64,000 nucleotides of DNA from Anaerolineae bacterium (GCA_020433805.1 JAGRBZ010000003.1:1-64000); one strand, 5' to 3'; shown: positions 24,024 through 33,870, counted from the first letter of the stretch. The notes: a model not told the origin generated them from the sequence alone. Numbers and translations: made by a program.

Positions 24024-24407
24024 CTATTCTTCGCTTAGTTCTTTGAGAATAGGCAGTAAATCTGATAGTTGTTTGCCGTCGGTCATCGCTTTTACCAACG
24101 GGTTGATAACCATTCTAAAAAGTTGCCCCTCCTGTTCCTCGGTGAGATAGGGCAGGTCGATCCGCTTGTTGATAGCATCCATCAAGCGTTCGGCAAACTC
24201 TCTAGCCTGATCTTTGTCTATGCCCTTAGAAGGGTCGCGCATAAATTCTTGAAACGGTGGCGGTAACGTTTCCTCTAAAGCAACGTCAATGGAAGCGAGC
24301 GCGTGTTCAAAAATAACTTGCTCCAGGTTCTCCGGGACAAGCGGAATATCGACCACAGCATTCACCAATACAGCAAACTTTTTTCGTTCGTCTTGAGTCA
24401 ATAACAT
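24024..24407 (-). CDS. Small acidic protein of unknown function
   Basis: This 127-residue soluble, acidic, mostly helical protein does not belong to any family I recognise. Visible features are a LLTQDERKKFAVLVNAVVDI start, a central EETLPPPFQEFM segment and an end with VKAMTDGKQLSDLLPILKEL. CCGGAG lies ten bases upstream of ATG 24407. It sits between the giant TPR gene upstream, which ends 115 bases before it, and the HhH/LysM module downstream, all on the minus strand, with its own terminator. It might be an accessory partner of the TPR ATPase, but only proximity supports that. Confidence 0.7.
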   Translation of the reverse strand: MLLTQDERKKFAVLVNAVVDIPLVPENLEQVIFEHALASIDVALEETLPPPFQEFMRDPSKGIDKDQAREFAERLMDAINKRIDLPYLTEEQEGQLFRMVINPLVKAMTDGKQLSDLLPILKELSEE

Positions 24408-24522
24408 AGAATATACTCCGGTTAAAGTAAAGATGGGTTGGTAATAGTACTTAAGTCATGATCAAGTATATCATGGCATTTTTCTCTTGTTAATCTTAGG
24501 AATTAATTTTGTGCGATGAGGG

Positions 24523-27500
24523 CTAAAATGCTAGCGGTCGCTGCCGATGACGGCGAGCAGCTTGCTGGTAAAGCGCATAAGCATAGTCATGCTGCCCGCG
24601 TTTTTCATAGATGCTGCCCAGGCTGTTATAGGGCCAGATGTAATCAGGATCAAGTTGAATGGCGTGTTCATAGGCCAAAATGGCTTCTTTTTCGCGCTGT
24701 AAGGCCAAATACACATCCCCTAAACTGTTATACGAGACCGCCCGGTCGTGGTTATCAACATGCCGGTCTAAAACTTGCTGATAGACGGTAATGGCTTGAT
24801 CATACTCACGCATCTTTTCGTAGACCAGCCCTAAATTATTATAAGGCCAGGCATAATCGGGGTCGAGGGCGATGGCCTGCCGGTAGGCCTCAACCGCCTG
24901 TTTGTAGTCGCCCACGGCGCTGTAGACATCGCCCAGACTGTTCCAAGGGAGCGGAAATTGAGGATTAAGCCGCGTGGCTTCCTTATAAGCATCAATCGCT
25001 TCCGGGTAGCGCCCCAAGTCACTGTAAATATTGCCTAAGCTATCCCACGATATCGCTCGATCGCTGTCAGAGGCGTGGCGCATGATGGCCTGTTGATACA
25101 TCCGCGCGGCTTGCTCGTAAGCCTGTTGCCGTTCGTAGAGCAGCCCCAGGTTATGGTAGGGCCACGGATCGGCCGGATTTAACTCGATAGCCCGACTGTA
25201 GGCCTCGACTGCGTCGCGGTCTTGGCCCTGCATCGCGTAGATGTTGCCCAAACTGTACCACGGGGCCGCATAGCGCGGGTCAAACGTAGCTGACTGCCGG
25301 TAGGCTTCGATGGCCGGTTGTGGCTCACTTCTTAGACGATAAACATTCCCCAGCCGATCGCTTAGAATAGCCTTTTGTTCGTTTTGGAAGTGGCGCTCAA
25401 TGGCTTGCTGATAGGCACTAATGGCCGATTCGTAATCGGCACGCTCCTCGTGGAGTATACCTAAGTTGTGGTACGGCCACACGTAATCAGGATCGATTTC
25501 GATGGCCCGCTCGTACGCCGGAATAGCGTCGTCAGCCCGATTTAAGGCGCGATAGGCATCACCTAAATTGCTCCAGGCCGGTAAGTAATCGGCATTGCGC
25601 TGAAGCGACTGGCGGTAGGCTTCAGCCGCATCTTTGTTACGGTTCAAACCGGCATACACCAGCCCCAGGCTGTGCCAAGGTACAGCATATGTTCCATTTA
25701 GATCAATAGCTTGCTGATAGGCTGCTATAGCCTCGTCCGTCTGACCTAACGTGCTGTAGACATTGCCCAGGTTGTTCCAGGCAACCGCCTTATCGCCATC
25801 ATCTTCAAAGCGCTCGATAGCCTGTTGGTACATTTCAATCGCTTGATTATAGGCTCCGCGATTTTTGTAGATCAACCCCAGATTATGGTAGGGCCAACCT
25901 TCGTCCGGATTGAACTGAATAGACTGCTGATACGCTGCGATGGCCTGGTCATTCTGCTGCCGGTCACGATACATATTGCCCAAACCCACCCAGTCGATAG
26001 CCCGCGTCGCATTGTAAGCTGCATCGGCCGGATAGCGCTCCAGAGCCTGATAATAGGAGGTGATGGCCGGATCGTAAGCGCCTTGACGGCGATAAAGTTC
26101 GCCTAAATTATGGTACGGTTGAGCAAATGACGGATCCAGCGCAATCGCGCGTTGATAAGCCTCGACTACCCCGGTGGTCTGCTGCTGAATTTCATAGATT
26201 TCGCCCAGGCTGTTCCAGGGTTGGGCCAACTGTGGGTCAAGCTGCGTTGCCTGCCGGTAAGCTTCGATGGCCTGCTCGTACGCTTCCTGCGTACGATAGA
26301 CATCGCCTAAACTGTTCCACGAGGCAGCTTGAGCCTGCTTATCCGGTTGATGCTCGACAGCGTCCTTCAGACTTGCTTGAGCCGCTTCGTACTCGCCCAA
26401 ACTTTGATGGACAAGCCCTAACTCGTGATAGGCTTCCGGCCGGGCGGGATCCAACGTGATGGCCTGTTGGTAAGCGCTCTTCGCATCCTCGAGTTGATTT
26501 TGCGAACGGAAGACACCCCCCAAGCTGTATTGCGCTCGCGCCAGGGTCGGGTCTAATTGGCTGGCCTGTTGATAGGCAGCGATAGCCTCTTCGGGGCGAT
26601 GGGTGGCCCGGTACACATCGCCCAGCATATCCCAGTCGATGGCGCGTTCATCGTTAAACTCTGCACCCGCCGGGTAGCGCTCCAGAGCCTGTTTTAGAGT
26701 GGTTTCAGCGAGTGAGTACTGCTGCTGACGATGATAGATGCCGCCCAGATTATGATGCGGCCAGGGATCGGTCGGATCGTGTTTGATCGCCTGCCGGTAA
26801 GCTTCGATGGCTTGTGCGTCGCGTCCCAGCGCCCGGTGTGCATTGCCGATGCCGCGCCAGGCCAACTCTAACTGTTGAGTTTCGGATGGCGGGTAATGCT
26901 GCACGGCTTGTTCATAGTATTGCAGCGATGGCTGCGGTTGTTCCAGCGTTTCGTGAATGTGTCCGAGATGGAAATAGGCCTCGGCATTGGTGGGAGTGAG
27001 GGCGACGGCGTGGTGATAAGCCTCAATGGCCTCGGGATACTGCTCTAGATGGCGATACACATCGCCCAGGTTGTGCCAGCTTTCGGCCAGCGTCGGATCC
27101 AGTTCGACAGCCCGCCGGTAGGCCGCAATCGCTTCGGTGGGATTTGCCTGCGCAACATAGATGTCGCCTAAATTGCTCCACGCCGCAACGGTGTCCGGCA
27201 TAAGCTCAATAGCCGTTCGATATGAGTCACCGGCATCCTCATTCCAACCAAGCGCCTTTTGGCTGTGGCCTAATTGAGTCCATACTTCGGCCTCAATCTG
27301 GGGAGGGGCATCGTTAGCTTGAAGCCGGTCGAGTGCTTGCTCGAAGTAGGTTGCGGCTGTGTCGTGTTTGCTTTGGGTAGCATAAATCAGGCCTAGACCG
27401 TACAGCGGTTGGGACAGGGTGGCGTCTAGTTCAAAGGCTTGCTCATAACAGTCGATAGCGAGCGTCGCCTGATTTTGACTGCGGTAAATATCACCCAGAC

Positions 27501-30500
27501 TGACCCAAGGCCCTACTAAAGTCGAATCGAGTTCACCGGCCTGATGATAGGCTTGCACCGCCTCATCCGGGTGATTGAGCGCCAGGTGTACGTTGCCGAT
27601 GCCGTTCCAGGTGCGGGCCAGGGCTGCTTTATTTTTGGTAAGTTTGAGAGCCTCTTGGTAAAGCGCCAAAGCCGATTGATACTCGCCACGCTGTTCGTGG
27701 ATGCTGCCTAAACTGTGATAGGCGTCGTACTGGCCTGGCGCAAGCTGAATGGCTTGCCGATAGGCATACATCGCCTGATCGATTTGGCCTAAAATGAGAT
27801 GCGTATCACCCAGTTTCGTCCAGGCGCGCCCTTTGAGTGCAGGTCGGCGATAGCGCTCGATAGCCTTCCGGTATTGGGTGACAGCCGATTCGTGGGCATC
27901 GCGGCGGTTCGACATAACAGCCAGGCCGTAATGAGCACGCGGATCGCTATCATCGACGTCGATAGCGCGTTGGTAAGCCAGATCGGCCTCTTCGTGGCGG
28001 CGCAGCCGGTAGGCTACATCACCCAGATAAACCCACAGATCGACATTAGAAGCCCCCAGCGTCACCGCATTACGATAGGCATCGGCAGCCTCTTCATCGC
28101 GACGGAGCAGCCGATACGCATCGCCCAGTCGCTGCCACGATACGGCGCGATCTTCATCGCGGGTGTGGCGCTCGATAGCTTGCTGGTAATAGTCAGCGGC
28201 CTGGGCGTGCTCGTTCCACAAGCTATGAACCGTACCCAGATTGTGATGAGGCCAGGCCGGGGCGGGGTTAAGCGCCAGTGACCGGCGATAGGCATCGGCC
28301 GCTTCATCCAAGCGATCCAAGAGCAGGTGAATATCACCAATGTTGTTCCAGGCCGAGGCTTGATGAACATCCGCATCAAAACGAGCAATAGCTTTGTCGT
28401 AATAATCGAGGGCCGTTTCGTACGCCTGCCGTCGACCGTAAATATAGCCCAAACTGTTGTAAGCCCAGGGATCGTCCGGGGCCAGCGCGATGACCCGCTG
28501 GTAGGCGGCAATGGCCTCTTCATCACGTCCGGCGGCACTGTGGATATCGCCAAGGCCGTCCCACGCGGTTACACAATCAGGGTCCAGTTCCACAGCTTGC
28601 TGGAAAGCCGTTAATGCCGGTTCTGTGCTGCCCTGCTCCAATTGGATTTCGCCAATGTTATTCCACGAGTCGGCCCGTTCAGGATCGAGTCGTGTGGCCC
28701 GGCGATAGGCTTCAAGCGCGTCAGGCTGGCGAGCCTGGGCACGGTAGACATCGCCCAGATCGTGCCACGAAGCGGCGCTGGCCGGGTCGCTGGTGTGCCG
28801 GCCGATAGCCTTGCGATATTCGGTGACAGCCTCGTTATAACGCCCTTGCCGGGCGTAAATAAGCCCCAGTTGGTGGTAAGACCAGGCAAAGTCAGGGTCG
28901 AGAGCGATAGCTTTTTGATAGGCTTCGATAGCCTCCGGATAGTTGTTCTGGGCATTGTAGGCGTTGCCCAGGCCGTACCAGGACGGGGCATAGGTGGAGT
29001 CGAGAACCCCGGCCCATTTATAAGCCGAGACCGCCTCGTCGTAATCTTCGAGCGCCATTTGGGCATCACCAAAGCCGTCCCAGGAGATGGCTCGCTCGTG
29101 ATCGTTTTGATGATGCTCGATGGCCAGTCGATAGTAGCTGAGGGCTTGATGATAGTCGCCGTGTTGGGCGTAAATTTGGCCCAAACTGTGGTAAGGCCAG
29201 GCGTAGGTCGGGTCCAGATCGACTGCTGTTTGGTAGGCGGCGATGGCTTCGTCGTCTCGCTCTAGGGCATCATAAGCTTCACCCAGGCTGTTGTAATGAC
29301 GCGAGTTCGGCTCAAGTTGGACTGCACGCTCATAGGCCGGTACCGACTCTTCGACTCGCTCGAGGTGATCGAGCGCCGCACCCAGGTTGAACCAGGCAAA
29401 GCCGTTGTCGGGATCGAAATCGACGGCGCGTTGAGCGGCCTGCAAACCGGCTTCGGAGGCTACGGTGTGGGCAAAAGAGTCTGGCCAGAGTAAACGGCTG
29501 CTTAACTCATAAAAAGCGCTGCCTAACTGCTTTTTGAGGTCGGTAGCGTCGTCGGGCCGGTGAGCATCGGCCTGGAGATAGGCTGCCAACCCGGCTTTGT
29601 ACTGCCGATTTTCGACCAGCCAGTTGCCGTGAAGGAGATGCAAAATGCTGAGGTGCAGCGGGGTTAGCCCCGGCGCATCGAGCAGCGACTCTAACATCGT
29701 GCCGATAGCCTGGCCCGGCTCGTCCACGGCCCAATCAATATCTTGCATTCCAACCCGCATACGGTGCAGCAAGTTGACGTAGTCGCGACTGAAAACCGAA
29801 ATATCTTCGCCTAAAAACTCTTCGGCCTGGCGCAGAAGTCCGTTAGAGAAGGAGCGGTCGAAACCCAAGCCTTCGACAAAACGGGGCAGTAGAAAGAGTA
29901 TCGCCTCGTCGGGTTTTTCCCACAGTAGGGCATTGACCAGACTGCGCGTGGCCCGCTGCCATTTTGGATCGCGAATACGTCGGGCGGGATCGTCAAGTGT
30001 TTTATCGAGGTGCTGCCACTCGGCGCGGTAGTGGCGTACGGCTCGCTGGCTCAACTTGGGGCGGACATCGGTGTGGTACCAACTGGTGCGCAGTTGACGG
30101 CGCACAAATTCGTATACGGCATCGTGCAGCCCGTCAGGAGTGACAAAAGCATAGCGGCTGCGCAGACTAGCTATCATTTCTTTAGCCGGACGGTCGGGCG
30201 GCAAATTCCACACGGCTGATAGAGCGGCATCATCAGCCCCTTTGAGTAAAAGCGCCATCGCCTGTACCCGTTCCAAATCGTCGGTGTTGGTCAGGCAGTA
30301 GCGTAAGAAGCGTTCGGTGATATTGTCGAGGCGATCCTTGGGCAGCAACCCCCGTTCATCCAGGGCAAAGTCACTTAAGAAGGCGTCGCGGTCCATCGCG
30401 AACAGAGCATCGGACACCATCTCTACCACAAGTGGAACACCGTTGCTGGTGGCTTTGATGGCTTCGATCAATTCATCGTCGATAAGCAGATCGAGACGGC

Positions 30501-31554
30501 GGCGTTCGGCTTCGATTTCCAGATAATCGCGCAAATCGGCATCACCAAAGATGCTCATATCCCAGACAACCGGCGGGTTGTGGCCAAGGATATCGCGATA
30601 GCCTTTGTAGATGCGCTGTTCGCCGTTCAGTTCGACTAATCGCTCGTCGGCCAGGTTGTAACGGCCGGTCAAGACCCAGATGATGGGCGCGCGGTCGCAG
30701 GGCAAAACCAGACAGTCGCGGATGAAGGGTTCGAGCGGAACGACAATTTCCAGGTTGTCGAGACTGACAATGACGGGACGCTCGGCAGTGATGTGGTAGA
30801 GCGCATCGACCAGATGAACAGCCTGAGCCGCCGGCGGATTGCGGAAATGGGCAATCTCGGCCGGGGTAATTTTGCCTTGGTTCTGCATTTTTTCCAGCAG
30901 TAGATCGTAAGCTTTAGCCAGCGTTGGCCCATCATGGCCCAAAGTTTCGGCTCCGCTGGCGTGGGTGTGGGCCAGCGAGGTTTCGGTAAAGGCGTGGTAG
31001 CCTACCTCCGGCTGGCTGCGGGCAATGAGACCGGCGGCGATGTTCAACATTTCGTCCCACTGCTCGCGGTTTTCAAACTGATAGCGCGAGACACGATCAA
31101 CAATAGTCGATAGGTCTGCTTTGGCCTGACGGTAATTGCTCACATGCGAGTCATACCCGGCGCGAACAAGGTTATCATGCAAGCGGTCGAGTAGGTGAGC
31201 CGGTTCAAGTACAGGGGGGCCAACAGACACATCATCGTAGAGTGTCAATATCGGCGGCTCAACCGGCATTTCGCGGGCCAAAGTTAGACAGTGGCGGGTC
31301 AACCAGCTCTTTCCGATGCCACCAATACCGTGCAGTAGAAATATAGAGGCATAGGTTTCATCACCGGGAGCCTGATGGGGATCGAAGTTTGAGCCGAGCG
31401 GGGTTACGGCTTCGACCCAACGCTGGTGATGGTTAAGCAGACCCTGCAGCACAACCAAAAATTGACGCTGCTCTTGCACTCGGCCAATAAAGCCGGTACG
31501 CTGTTCATTGGGGTTGGTTGCATCTCTTTCAAACGAAGAATAGGCCATGGTCAT
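24523..31554 (-). CDS. Giant STAND-like ATPase with about 48 TPRs
   Basis: This 2343-residue protein has an N-terminal NTPase (about 20-450) with a FIGR motif, Walker A HGIGGIGKSW (Gly76-Ser83) and a Walker B-like VIVSLDNLE (Asp266). The layout fits AAA_16/NACHT-like STAND proteins. A winged-helix-like linker region (about 400-680) is followed by about 48 TPRs to the end (each with the W..LG..Y and EAI.AY..A..LDP pattern). About fifteen positions carry a longer linker repeat of the AIERHxxDxDRAISW type, giving a higher-order period of three to four TPRs. STAND proteins act as ligand-triggered switches in signalling or defence; here no effector domain is visible at either end. The start codon lacks a strong ribosome site, and ATG 31548 is equally possible. 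Confidence 0.88.
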   Translation of the reverse strand: MTMAYSSFERDATNPNEQRTGFIGRVQEQRQFLVVLQGLLNHHQRWVEAVTPLGSNFDPHQAPGDETYASIFLLHGIGGIGKSWLTRHCLTLAREMPVEPPILTLYDDVSVGPPVLEPAHLLDRLHDNLVRAGYDSHVSNYRQAKADLSTIVDRVSRYQFENREQWDEMLNIAAGLIARSQPEVGYHAFTETSLAHTHASGAETLGHDGPTLAKAYDLLLEKMQNQGKITPAEIAHFRNPPAAQAVHLVDALYHITAERPVIVSLDNLEIVVPLEPFIRDCLVLPCDRAPIIWVLTGRYNLADERLVELNGEQRIYKGYRDILGHNPPVVWDMSIFGDADLRDYLEIEAERRRLDLLIDDELIEAIKATSNGVPLVVEMVSDALFAMDRDAFLSDFALDERGLLPKDRLDNITERFLRYCLTNTDDLERVQAMALLLKGADDAALSAVWNLPPDRPAKEMIASLRSRYAFVTPDGLHDAVYEFVRRQLRTSWYHTDVRPKLSQRAVRHYRAEWQHLDKTLDDPARRIRDPKWQRATRSLVNALLWEKPDEAILFLLPRFVEGLGFDRSFSNGLLRQAEEFLGEDISVFSRDYVNLLHRMRVGMQDIDWAVDEPGQAIGTMLESLLDAPGLTPLHLSILHLLHGNWLVENRQYKAGLAAYLQADAHRPDDATDLKKQLGSAFYELSSRLLWPDSFAHTVASEAGLQAAQRAVDFDPDNGFAWFNLGAALDHLERVEESVPAYERAVQLEPNSRHYNSLGEAYDALERDDEAIAAYQTAVDLDPTYAWPYHSLGQIYAQHGDYHQALSYYRLAIEHHQNDHERAISWDGFGDAQMALEDYDEAVSAYKWAGVLDSTYAPSWYGLGNAYNAQNNYPEAIEAYQKAIALDPDFAWSYHQLGLIYARQGRYNEAVTEYRKAIGRHTSDPASAASWHDLGDVYRAQARQPDALEAYRRATRLDPERADSWNNIGEIQLEQGSTEPALTAFQQAVELDPDCVTAWDGLGDIHSAAGRDEEAIAAYQRVIALAPDDPWAYNSLGYIYGRRQAYETALDYYDKAIARFDADVHQASAWNNIGDIHLLLDRLDEAADAYRRSLALNPAPAWPHHNLGTVHSLWNEHAQAADYYQQAIERHTRDEDRAVSWQRLGDAYRLLRRDEEAADAYRNAVTLGASNVDLWVYLGDVAYRLRRHEEADLAYQRAIDVDDSDPRAHYGLAVMSNRRDAHESAVTQYRKAIERYRRPALKGRAWTKLGDTHLILGQIDQAMYAYRQAIQLAPGQYDAYHSLGSIHEQRGEYQSALALYQEALKLTKNKAALARTWNGIGNVHLALNHPDEAVQAYHQAGELDSTLVGPWVSLGDIYRSQNQATLAIDCYEQAFELDATLSQPLYGLGLIYATQSKHDTAATYFEQALDRLQANDAPPQIEAEVWTQLGHSQKALGWNEDAGDSYRTAIELMPDTVAAWSNLGDIYVAQANPTEAIAAYRRAVELDPTLAESWHNLGDVYRHLEQYPEAIEAYHHAVALTPTNAEAYFHLGHIHETLEQPQPSLQYYEQAVQHYPPSETQQLELAWRGIGNAHRALGRDAQAIEAYRQAIKHDPTDPWPHHNLGGIYHRQQQYSLAETTLKQALERYPAGAEFNDERAIDWDMLGDVYRATHRPEEAIAAYQQASQLDPTLARAQYSLGGVFRSQNQLEDAKSAYQQAITLDPARPEAYHELGLVHQSLGEYEAAQASLKDAVEHQPDKQAQAASWNSLGDVYRTQEAYEQAIEAYRQATQLDPQLAQPWNSLGEIYEIQQQTTGVVEAYQRAIALDPSFAQPYHNLGELYRRQGAYDPAITSYYQALERYPADAAYNATRAIDWVGLGNMYRDRQQNDQAIAAYQQSIQFNPDEGWPYHNLGLIYKNRGAYNQAIEMYQQAIERFEDDGDKAVAWNNLGNVYSTLGQTDEAIAAYQQAIDLNGTYAVPWHSLGLVYAGLNRNKDAAEAYRQSLQRNADYLPAWSNLGDAYRALNRADDAIPAYERAIEIDPDYVWPYHNLGILHEERADYESAISAYQQAIERHFQNEQKAILSDRLGNVYRLRSEPQPAIEAYRQSATFDPRYAAPWYSLGNIYAMQGQDRDAVEAYSRAIELNPADPWPYHNLGLLYERQQAYEQAARMYQQAIMRHASDSDRAISWDSLGNIYSDLGRYPEAIDAYKEATRLNPQFPLPWNSLGDVYSAVGDYKQAVEAYRQAIALDPDYAWPYNNLGLVYEKMREYDQAITVYQQVLDRHVDNHDRAVSYNSLGDVYLALQREKEAILAYEHAIQLDPDYIWPYNSLGSIYEKRGQHDYAYALYQQAARRHRQRPLAF

Positions 31555-32019
31555 TTTTACGCTTCGTGTGGCAATATTCGATGGTTAGAGAATAGAGCAA
31601 AAGAACCCCAGCTTATGACAGTAAACTGGCTACTACCTGGCGGAAATTTGCCCATTGTTATCTCACATGTGTGGTAAGATACTAGTACTATAGCACAGAT
31701 TCAGGCGATTCGTAAAGTTTTTTATGTAAATCCTTCCAGCGGATGAACTTTTTTTCCCATTGGCATTTAAATTCATTGTGATACAATAGATGGGATAGTA
31801 TAGTTTGTCGCTTTCTCTGGTCACCTGTTTTCCCCGGACAAACTTTGAACTGTCTATTTTTGTACTTTACCAGCCCATTTCCCTCTTGATCAAGTTTAAT
31901 AAAATTGACCAAATGTAATTTGCTGAGAGCATGAACCGCGTTCATCATCTTATAAAATAAGCAATAAATTTTGTGTTATAATAACCATTGGGGAAGAAAT
32001 TTCAGTAAAAAGGGAGGCC
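31555..32019. other. AT-rich intergenic region with one doubtful small ORF
   Basis: It contains a minus-strand frame of 86 codons (31688-31948) listed separately and the divergent promoters of the TPR gene and the response regulator. There is no clear consensus promoter pair. Base composition is markedly more AT-rich than the flanking genes, especially at 31700-31990. Confidence 0.4.
31688..31948 (-). CDS. Possible small basic protein, unrecognised
   Basis: An open frame of 86 codons gives a basic protein with a cysteine and clusters such as VKYKNRQFKVCPGKTGDQRK and KFIRWKDLHKKLYE. No ribosome site is seen upstream of the doubled ATG. Composition looks protein-like rather than a shadow, since no gene lies opposite. 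It may be a relic of a mobile gene, given the AT-rich context. Existence is uncertain. Confidence 0.35.
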   Translation of the reverse strand: MMNAVHALSKLHLVNFIKLDQEGNGLVKYKNRQFKVCPGKTGDQRKRQTILSHLLYHNEFKCQWEKKFIRWKDLHKKLYESPESVL

Positions 32020-32025
32020 TTGCGC

Positions 32026-32829
32026 ATGCCTAAAATACTTATCATCGAGGATAGACGAGAGAATATCGTTTTTATTGTTAATAATATTTTGAAGCCGAAA
32101 GGGTATGAAGTGATTACGGCCATGGATGGGAGAACTGGCCTGGAGAAGGCCGAGCGTGAAAGCCCGGACCTGATTATCACCGACTTGAAGCTGCCCAGAA
32201 TGAATGGCCTTGATGTTTTAGAGCAGTTACGAGAAAAACAGATTTATATTCCTGCCATTGTGATGACGTTTCATGGTACCGAGGAGACGGCAGTGAGAGC
32301 CTTACGCTTGGGGGCACGTGATTATTTGATTAAGCCTTTCACATTTGAAGAAATGCAGGCCGCTTTAGATAGAGCATTCGAGTCACAGCAGGTTTCTTCG
32401 GAGTCGGATCTCGATAAATTGAAAACGCAGACCAAGATAAGATCGTTGGAAGAGCAGCTCGGTAAAATGAAGTCACTCTTAATCCAGCGTGAGAGCCTGC
32501 TGAGGAAATATCAGAAACGCGTGTCTACCAATCACACCGGACTACTTGGCCAGGATGAGCGTCTGGAAAGCTGCGAAAAGGATAATATCCGCTTAAATAA
32601 GATGCTAGCTCAAGCGAAGATGGCTTACGAAAAGACAGAGAGTAGAGCTAACTCATTGGAAGAAGCCGTTATGGCTCAGCAGGCGCAAACGAGCAAGTAT
32701 CAAAAAGAGGCAAAGCGATTAGCCAATGAATTGCGCAATTTATCAGAAGCCATGCGTTTGATGTCTCAAGACATGGAGCAGCAGATGAACCGTATTTCTA
32801 CATTTGTTTCCCCCAACAGAAGCGGATAA
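32026..32829 (+). CDS. Response regulator with C-terminal coiled coil
   Basis: This 267-residue protein has a receiver domain (1-120) with acidic pair Glu8-Asp9, phospho-acceptor Asp53 in LIITDLKLPRMNG, the threonine in VMTFHGTEE and Lys in LIKPF. The C-terminal half (130-255) is a long coiled coil instead of a DNA-binding domain, ending VSPNRSG. This suggests output through protein-protein contact or oligomerisation. GGGAGG lies eight bases before ATG 32026, and a TTG six bases upstream is less likely. No kinase is adjacent on the same strand. The REC-histidine kinase at 33871 is a plausible partner by proximity. Confidence 0.88.
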   Translation: MPKILIIEDRRENIVFIVNNILKPKGYEVITAMDGRTGLEKAERESPDLIITDLKLPRMNGLDVLEQLREKQIYIPAIVMTFHGTEETAVRALRLGARDYLIKPFTFEEMQAALDRAFESQQVSSESDLDKLKTQTKIRSLEEQLGKMKSLLIQRESLLRKYQKRVSTNHTGLLGQDERLESCEKDNIRLNKMLAQAKMAYEKTESRANSLEEAVMAQQAQTSKYQKEAKRLANELRNLSEAMRLMSQDMEQQMNRISTFVSPNRSG

Positions 32830-32850
32830 GGGCATATTTTACCTACTTAG

Positions 32851-32896
32851 AAAATTGGAGATTAGAAATGGATTTGCTTTTAGTCTCCAGTTTTTT
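32851..32896 (+). terminator. Intrinsic terminator of the response regulator gene
   Basis: AAAATTGGAGATTAGAAA pairs with TTTTAGTCTCCAGTTTT (about 32879-32895) with a few wobbles, ending in a T-run of six. It lies 20 bases after the stop codon and may also serve the minus-strand lipoprotein gene ending at 32911. Confidence 0.75.
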
Positions 32897-32910
32897 CTTT
32901 ATCGTCGCCA

Positions 32911-33741
32911 TTAATTTTCAGAGGTCGGCTCGGTTGTTGGTTCAGGGGTTGCTGTTTCAGTTGGCTCCTGTGTCGGCTCTTCAGTTGACTCCTCGGTGGC
33001 TTCTAATTCGTCGGTAGAGGCGGCTCCTGTTGAGTTCGGCGTTGCTGTTTCTGCTGCGTTTTCCCCCTCAGATACCCTTTCCAGGGTTGGGGTTGGCGTT
33101 TGCTGGCTCCATAAACCCAATCGGCTCTCTTGGGCACGCGCCTCAGCCTCTTCAATTTCTGTCTCAAAATCGGTATCCGGCTCGCTAATTTGAGCGTTGG
33201 CTAATCCTCTTTCTACCAAGACAATATTGAGCATTTGATTCTCGATATAGACGTATCGCAGCAGATTACCATCTTCATCGTAATCAGTTTCATCTTTCAC
33301 AAGGCGAACGACTTTGAGATTAGCCATTCTCTGACTCGTCTCGTAGGCCACTGCTCCCCACGGAGAGACCACATCAGGGGCTTCTATACCGAGTAATTTT
33401 ACCGTATAGGCCAAGTTAGCCGGATCACCGTCTAAAACGACAGCCAAGGTGTTGCCATCAATAATTTCTACTACCAGCCCCAAGGCTTCGTCGGGAATTG
33501 GCGTTGTCGTCGCCGTTGGGGGCGGAGTTAGGACGTCGATGGGCATAACCCGCGTACTTGATGGAGATGGAGCCACTGTCGGTTCTTGGGTAGGAAGCGG
33601 TAAAGACTGGCGACGTGGTTCTGATGAACTGCCAGAACTACACCCGACGCTCATTACACTGACTATCATTAAGAATAGTCCAACCCCTAATAGCTGCCAA
33701 TTGTGAACTGCTCGGCCAAACAAAGAGATCAATTTTCGCAT
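32911..33741 (-). CDS. Lipoprotein with staphylococcal nuclease fold, catalytic residues lost
   Basis: This 276-residue protein has a lipoprotein signal with lipobox VGC (residue about 34), a Pro/Thr linker, an SNase-like barrel (about 85-210) and an acidic Thr/Glu/Pro tail. Aligned by eye to staphylococcal nuclease, the DGD motif is DGN, the RL.G.D..E motif is KLLGIEAPD, and the YGR arginine is Asn in DGNLLRY. All the main metal-binding and catalytic positions are therefore changed, while fold-defining positions (LLGI, AYETSQRM, LVERGLAN, SRLGLW) remain. A non-catalytic binding role is inferred. The gene is monocistronic between two hairpins. Confidence 0.8.
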   Translation of the reverse strand: MRKLISLFGRAVHNWQLLGVGLFLMIVSVMSVGCSSGSSSEPRRQSLPLPTQEPTVAPSPSSTRVMPIDVLTPPPTATTTPIPDEALGLVVEIIDGNTLAVVLDGDPANLAYTVKLLGIEAPDVVSPWGAVAYETSQRMANLKVVRLVKDETDYDEDGNLLRYVYIENQMLNIVLVERGLANAQISEPDTDFETEIEEAEARAQESRLGLWSQQTPTPTLERVSEGENAAETATPNSTGAASTDELEATEESTEEPTQEPTETATPEPTTEPTSEN

Positions 33742-33833
33742 GGAGATTTCCTCAACATAAATAAAGCGACTGCATTATAACGCTAATTATGATTGTCAGA
33801 AAATCACATGCTTTTCATTTAATGGCTGGAATC

Positions 33834-33864
33834 AAAAAATCCCGATGCACTATCGGGATTTTTT
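33834..33864. terminator. Intrinsic terminator of the hybrid kinase gene
   Basis: AAAAAATCCCGAT (33834-33846), loop GCACT, ATCGGGATTTTTT (33852-33864). On the minus strand it is six bases past the stop of the kinase gene at 33871. The symmetric A/T flanks would let it work in both directions. Confidence 0.9.
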
Positions 33865-33870
33865 ATCATG

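Noticed and set aside
24523-31554. Regular repeats that could be mistaken for a CRISPR array or satellite
   Set aside because: Period and frame match 34-residue TPR units in one continuous open frame, and the DNA copies are divergent.
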